DNA of 48,101 nucleotides. Source: Synechococcus sp. BO 8801 (GTDB taxonomy: Bacteria; Cyanobacteriota; Cyanobacteriia; PCC-6307; Cyanobiaceae). The notes under the pieces were generated by a model. That model saw only the letters and a list, made by a program, of their open reading frames with translations. It ran no database searches and was not told the origin of the DNA. The position numbers were made by a program, and so were the translations under genes. The DNA is taken from NCBI RefSeq assembly GCF_002252675.1, contig NZ_NQKY01000023.1, forward strand, positions 1-48,101, given 5' to 3'. Positions 44,770-48,101 of the stretch are shown one piece after another. How positions within the stretch are numbered: the stretch's first letter is position 1; the number at the start of each line of letters is the position of its first letter.

Positions 44770-45144
44770 GTGCTCAGCCCTGACGAGCTGCAGGAGCTGG
44801 AGGCCACCCTGCTCCCCACCCTGGAGCGCCACCACCTGCGGCTCCTGGCCCATGGACTGCGCACCCTGCAGTCCATCGCCGGGCAGCGGGCCGGTGCGCT
44901 CCCGCCCGAGGAGGCGGTGGCGGCCTGGGCCGCTTCCCAGCCGCTGATCGCCGCCGATGCCGGCTTCGAGCAGGCCTTCCTCACCCAGATGGGCCACGTG
45001 GCCGCCCAGCTGGGAGCCATCGCCACCGCCGCCGGCCGGGAACCCCTCGCCCTCGACCTGGCCGACCTGATCCACTGGGCCACCGGCGAGGCCGACCGGC
45101 GCCTCAGGCCCCCGGCAGCCCCACCAGACCCGCCACCAGGCTGA
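44770..45144 (+). CDS. small helical protein next to sufR, unknown function
   Basis: The 124-residue product from the GTG at 44770 (3 bases after the sufR stop) is mainly helical: SPDELQELEATLLPTLERHH, LRLLAHGLRTLQSIAGQ, AFLTQMGHVAAQLGAIATAA and a Pro-rich end. No family is clear to me. Coupling to sufR suggests a co-expressed role, but this is not shown. Its last 40 bases overlap the end of the convergent EamA pseudogene. Confidence 0.75.
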   Translation: MLSPDELQELEATLLPTLERHHLRLLAHGLRTLQSIAGQRAGALPPEEAVAAWAASQPLIAADAGFEQAFLTQMGHVAAQLGAIATAAGREPLALDLADLIHWATGEADRRLRPPAAPPDPPPG

Positions 45145-46061
45145 CCCCGGCCAGGGCGGCGGCGGCCGCCAGCACCCCCCGCCAGCCGGGCCGGTCCCCC
45201 TCCAGGGCCGCCAGGGGCAGGGCCATCACCGGCGCCGTCGACAGCAGGGCCACGGCGAGGCCCCCCGGCAGCCCCGCCAGGGCGGTCTGCTGCAGGGCGA
45301 TGCCGGCGCTGGTGCCCAGCAGGGTGGCGGCGAGCGCCAGGGGCCAGCGGCGCCCGGCCGGCCGGGGCCCCTGCACGGCCCGCGGCAGCCCCACCAGCAA
45401 CGGCAGCATCACCAGCGCCGCCGCCGCCAGCCGCAGGGTGGGCCAGCAGCCCCGCCCGCGCCAGCAGCGCCCCGCCGCTGCCGCAGGCCAGGGCCCCGAG
45501 CGCCAGGGCCACACCGAGCCCGTCATTGCTCGCCAGATCGCCGCCCGCCCCATCACCGCCCGCGGGCAGGGCACCCTTGGGCCCGTCCTGCCGAGGGGCG
45601 CCCTGGTGCACCACCAGCAGCACCGCCAGGGTGATCAGAGCGATCCCCAGCCACTGGGCCGGCCGGGGCACTTCCCCCAGCAGCGCCACCCCCGCCAGGC
45701 TCGTCACCGCCGGACCGCCGGCATCGATGGTGAGGGTGCGCCGGGTGCCGAGCCGCCGCAGGGCCGCAAAGAACAGCGTGTCCCCCAGGGCGATCCCCAG
45801 CACGCCGCTGAGGGCCAGCAGCACCAGTGAGCGCGGCGCCATCTGCCACGGCATCACGATGGCCAGCGGCAGCAGCAGGGCCACCGCCAGCAGGTTCTTG
45901 AGCAGGTTCAGCCGGGCGGCCGAGAGGGAGGTGGGCAGCCGGCGCCACAGCAGGCTGGAGAAGGCCCAGCAGAAAGCGGCCGCCAGGGCGGCGGCGACGG
46001 GGGCGGCGGCGGCGGGGGCGGCGGACAGGGGGCCGCGGGAGGGTGGGGGAGTTGCGATCAT
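45104..46061 (-). pseudogene. EamA/DMT-family transporter gene broken by a one-base frameshift
   Basis: From the ATG at 46061 the frame gives about 205 residues of a ten-helix EamA transporter (LNLLKNLLAVALLLPLAIVM, GVLGIALGDTLFFAALRRLG, LAGVALLGEVPRPAQWLGIA). Near 45436-45450 it turns into Gly/Ala-rich nonsense. The other frame carries on the family: TLRLAAAALVMLPLLVGLPR, GTSAGIALQQTALAGLPGGL, WRGVLAAAAALAGVSLVAGL. The gap fits one extra or missing base in a GC run; it may be a sequencing error. Confidence 0.8.
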
Positions 46062-46092
46062 CGCCTGATCGCGCCCATCGCCCGAGGCCCCC

Positions 46093-46713
46093 GTGAGCGG
46101 ATCCATCGCCGACGCCATCAGCTTCTTCCGGCTCAGCTGCGGCCGCTGGCGCTCCCAGCGCAGCAGCCACCACCTGCTGCACCGCCGCGCCGAAGCGGGC
46201 GGCTCCTTCATTGAAGTGGTGGAGCTGGAGGCGGCCGATCCGCGCCTGGAGGCGATCGCCGTCCTGCACGGCCAGGATCCCGCCGGCCTGGTGGGGGGCT
46301 GCCGGGTGCGCTGGAGCGGCTCGATGGCCTGGGACAAGGCCGGCGAGGCCCACGAGGGCGAGAGCGTCTTCGGCCTGATCCCCACCGATGAACGGGGCCG
46401 CAGCGGCCTGCTGCTGCGCGACCGCGGCTACGCCGAAACGGCGCCGGTGGCCGGCCACTTCGCCATGGACGACCGGGACGGCCTGCTGCTCACCACCAGC
46501 TACGAGACGATGAACAGCCTGGAGCGCTTCAGCTTCGCCGGGCCGGACGTGCGCCTGCGCACCAGCACCGTCGAGGGGCTCTCCAACACCGCCTCCTTCT
46601 GCGTCGAGACCCGCATCCCCGACGGGGCGGACTCCGCGGCCGGCGCCAGCGCCGACGCAACGGGCACCCCGGCGAGCCCCGAAACCGCCTGCCTGTCAGC
46701 CCTGGGCTGGTGA
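46093..46713 (+). CDS. cpcS: CpcS/CpeS-type phycobiliprotein lyase
   Basis: The 206-residue product from the GTG at 46093 begins SIADAISFFRLSCGRWRSQR, then SSHHLLHRRAEAGGSFIEVV, and has TSYETMNSLERFSFAGPDVR and TASFCVETR. These match the S-type (lipocalin-like) lyases that attach phycocyanobilin to a Cys of phycocyanin or allophycocyanin subunits. The tail after about 175 is Ala/Gly/Asp-rich and probably flexible. It is 117 bases before cpcG. Confidence 0.93.
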   Translation: MSGSIADAISFFRLSCGRWRSQRSSHHLLHRRAEAGGSFIEVVELEAADPRLEAIAVLHGQDPAGLVGGCRVRWSGSMAWDKAGEAHEGESVFGLIPTDERGRSGLLLRDRGYAETAPVAGHFAMDDRDGLLLTTSYETMNSLERFSFAGPDVRLRTSTVEGLSNTASFCVETRIPDGADSAAGASADATGTPASPETACLSALGW

Positions 46714-46830
46714 CGGGGCGCGCGTTGGTGTTGTGTCGCCAACGTTACGGACTGTGAGCCCTGCCCTCCCGGGCCCGGGGCCGCCGGGGCCCTACTTCTA
46801 CGATCCCCAACGACGGATGCCGGACCACGC

Positions 46831-47595
46831 GTGGCTCTTCCACTCCTCAAGTACGCCCCCACTTCCCAGAACTCGCGCGTCGCGCCGTTCCGGGTGGGTT
46901 CCGACGAGGACCCCAAGGCCGTGTCCATGGACAAGGCCATGGACCGGGAAGATCAGAATTTCGTGATCGAAGCGGCCTACCGCCAGATCTTCTTCCATGC
47001 CTTCAAGGTCGACCGCGACCGCACCCTTGAGTGCCAGCTGCGGGACGGCCAGATCACGGTGCGGGACTTCATCCGCTCCCTCTGCCTGTCGGACACCTTC
47101 AACCGCAGCTTCTACAACCTCAACAGCAACTACCGGGTGGCCCGCCACCTGGTCGAGAAGCTGCTGGGTCGCCCGGTCCACGGCAAGGCCGAGGAGATCG
47201 CCTGGTCCGCCGTGATCATGACCAAAGGGGTCAAGGGCGCGGTGGACGCCATCCTCGACTCCAAGGAGTACCTGGACGCCTTCGGTTACGACACCGTCCC
47301 CTACCACCGCAACCGCGTGGTGGGCTCCCGCGAAGTGGGTGAGACCCCCTTCAACATCACCTCCCCCCGCTACGAGTCCTACTACCGGGGCATCCTGGGC
47401 TTCCCCCAGATCGTCTACACCGGCAAGTCCCGCAGCTTCCCCGAGCGCGCCCAGCAGCGCCGCGGCGGCTTCCCGCAGGACTACCTGCCCTGGGTCCGCA
47501 CCCTGCCCGCCCTGCGCGGAGTCGGCAGCGCCGCCGCCGGCAACACCGGCATGGATTACCTCTCCAAGGTTCCCTACCGCAGCATCGGCCGCTGA
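46831..47595 (+). CDS. cpcG: phycobilisome rod-core linker protein CpcG
   Basis: The 254-residue product from the GTG at 46831 starts MALPLLKYAPTSQNSRV. The PBS linker domain (about 30-180) contains DREDQNFVIEAAYRQIFFHA, VRDFIRSLCLSDTFNRSFYN, VARHLVEKLLGRPVHGKAEE, ILDSKEYLDAFGYDTVPYHR. It joins phycocyanin rods to the allophycocyanin core. It is followed by a strong terminator, and the 46714-46830 gap probably holds its promoter. Confidence 0.97.
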   Translation: MALPLLKYAPTSQNSRVAPFRVGSDEDPKAVSMDKAMDREDQNFVIEAAYRQIFFHAFKVDRDRTLECQLRDGQITVRDFIRSLCLSDTFNRSFYNLNSNYRVARHLVEKLLGRPVHGKAEEIAWSAVIMTKGVKGAVDAILDSKEYLDAFGYDTVPYHRNRVVGSREVGETPFNITSPRYESYYRGILGFPQIVYTGKSRSFPERAQQRRGGFPQDYLPWVRTLPALRGVGSAAAGNTGMDYLSKVPYRSIGR

Positions 47596-47642
47596 GTTCG
47601 GCCGTCGTCGGCCGGTCACCCACCGGCCCCTGAGTTCACCCT

Positions 47643-47675
47643 GGCCCTGCAGCGTCATTGCTGCAGGGCCTTTTT
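47643..47675 (+). terminator. intrinsic terminator after cpcG
   Basis: A perfect 10-bp stem (GGCCCTGCAG and CTGCAGGGCC) with an 8-base loop, followed by TTTTT at 47671-47675, 47 bases after the cpcG stop. This is the clearest intrinsic terminator in the window. Confidence 0.9.
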
Positions 47676-47803
47676 CGTGTCCCCGTCCGGGGAGAGGGGG
47701 GTCGGGCGCGCCCCAGGCCGTCAGTGGATGCTGACCCCGGCCGGCCGCTTCCGCCCAAAGCCGGAAAGGTCCTCCAGACTGATCCCAAACGAATTCTGAT
47801 GTT

Positions 47804-48101
47804 GTGAGCCAGAAGACGCTGACCTCCCTGGCGATGATGACGCTGCGCCAGCTGCGGCAGATCGCCAGTGACCTCGGCGTGTCGCTCTACAGCCGCAAGT
47901 CGAAGGAGGAGCTGGTGGAGGCCATCAGCACCCGCCAGGTGGAGGAGGGTGAGGGGCGCAGCCTGGAGCGCATCGAGGCCGAGATGGCCCCGGCGCCGCG
48001 GCCGGCCGCCGAGACCCGCGTCGTCTTCCTGCCCCGCGATCCCCAGTGGGCCTACGTCTTCTGGGACATCTCCGAGGACGACCGCAGTGACGCCCTCCAT
48101 G
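47804..48101 (+). CDS. DUF4912 protein with a Rho-N/SAP-like N-terminus (cut by the window end)
   Basis: 99 codons from the GTG at 47804. The start is a helix-turn-helix-like Rho-N or SAP motif (LRQLRQIASDLGVSLYSRKS, KEELVEAIS), then RVVFLPRDPQWAYVFWDIS, the opening of a DUF4912 domain. The rest lies outside the window. Such proteins are found in many cyanobacteria; their role is not known to me. Confidence 0.85.
   Translation, partial: MSQKTLTSLAMMTLRQLRQIASDLGVSLYSRKSKEELVEAISTRQVEEGEGRSLERIEAEMAPAPRPAAETRVVFLPRDPQWAYVFWDISEDDRSDALH

Noticed and set aside
44493..46385. A 630-residue open frame on the minus strand
   Set aside because: Only its middle part is transporter sequence. The start overlaps cpcS and the end is out-of-frame Gly/Ala/Arg nonsense over sufR and its neighbour.

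Overview
The window comes from a high-GC picocyanobacterium, most likely of the freshwater or brackish Synechococcus/Cyanobium type. This rests on a phycobilisome rod-core linker (CpcG) next to a CpcS/CpeS-type bilin lyase, a sufBCDS operon with a divergent SufR repressor, a ferredoxin-thioredoxin reductase catalytic chain, and a DUF3747 protein. Most genes are very GC-rich. The two exceptions are about 28.8-31.6 kb and 34.7-38.5 kb, which have clearly lower GC and look acquired.

Left part (1-14.7 kb): a truncated YifB/ComM ATPase, rpsU, a DUF3747 protein, peptide deformylase, an S9 peptidase overlapping a GltS-type transporter, a bifunctional aldolase/short-chain dehydrogenase, an oxidoreductase and a methyltransferase. 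A sulfur module follows: a Tat-type secreted rhodanese, a 47-residue secreted peptide and a YeeE/YedE sulfur transporter. Then come a secreted protein and a Coa1-like membrane protein with no ordinary start codon.

Middle part (14.7-24.8 kb): a tightly packed minus-strand run, probably one operon. In transcription order it holds a large membrane 4Fe-4S polyferredoxin fused to helical repeats and a degenerate cyclic-nucleotide domain; a PEP-utilising phosphohistidine (swivel) protein; its separate ATP-grasp partner; a stand-alone cyclic-nucleotide-binding protein with an intact phosphate-binding cassette; an exported amidase; and MtnA. This split phosphotransferase with redox and nucleotide-sensing neighbours is one of the two strongest candidates for an undescribed system.

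Right-middle (24.8-34.7 kb): mixed accessory genes, namely a small P-loop kinase, an orphan ABC membrane domain, two alpha/beta hydrolases, an AlkD-like HEAT protein, a diguanylate cyclase and two tandem DUF1254 proteins.

34.7-38.3 kb: a run of minus-strand small genes (HNH endonuclease; DUF4160 with a frameshift plus DUF2442; hicB-hicA; cold-shock/DUF3465; redoxin). Four 87-103 nt imperfect palindromes separate them and have the hallmarks of integron attC sites: AAC/GTT ends, long arms and two bulged bases at matching places. No integrase is present, so this is best read as an integrase-less cassette array inserted just downstream of sufS.

Right end (38.5-48.1 kb): sufS, sufD, sufC, sufB and ftrC on the minus strand. 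A 24-bp palindrome that is a good SufR operator candidate lies between ftrC and the divergent sufR. After these come a small conserved gene, a frameshifted EamA transporter, cpcS, cpcG with a strong terminator, and the start of a DUF4912 protein.
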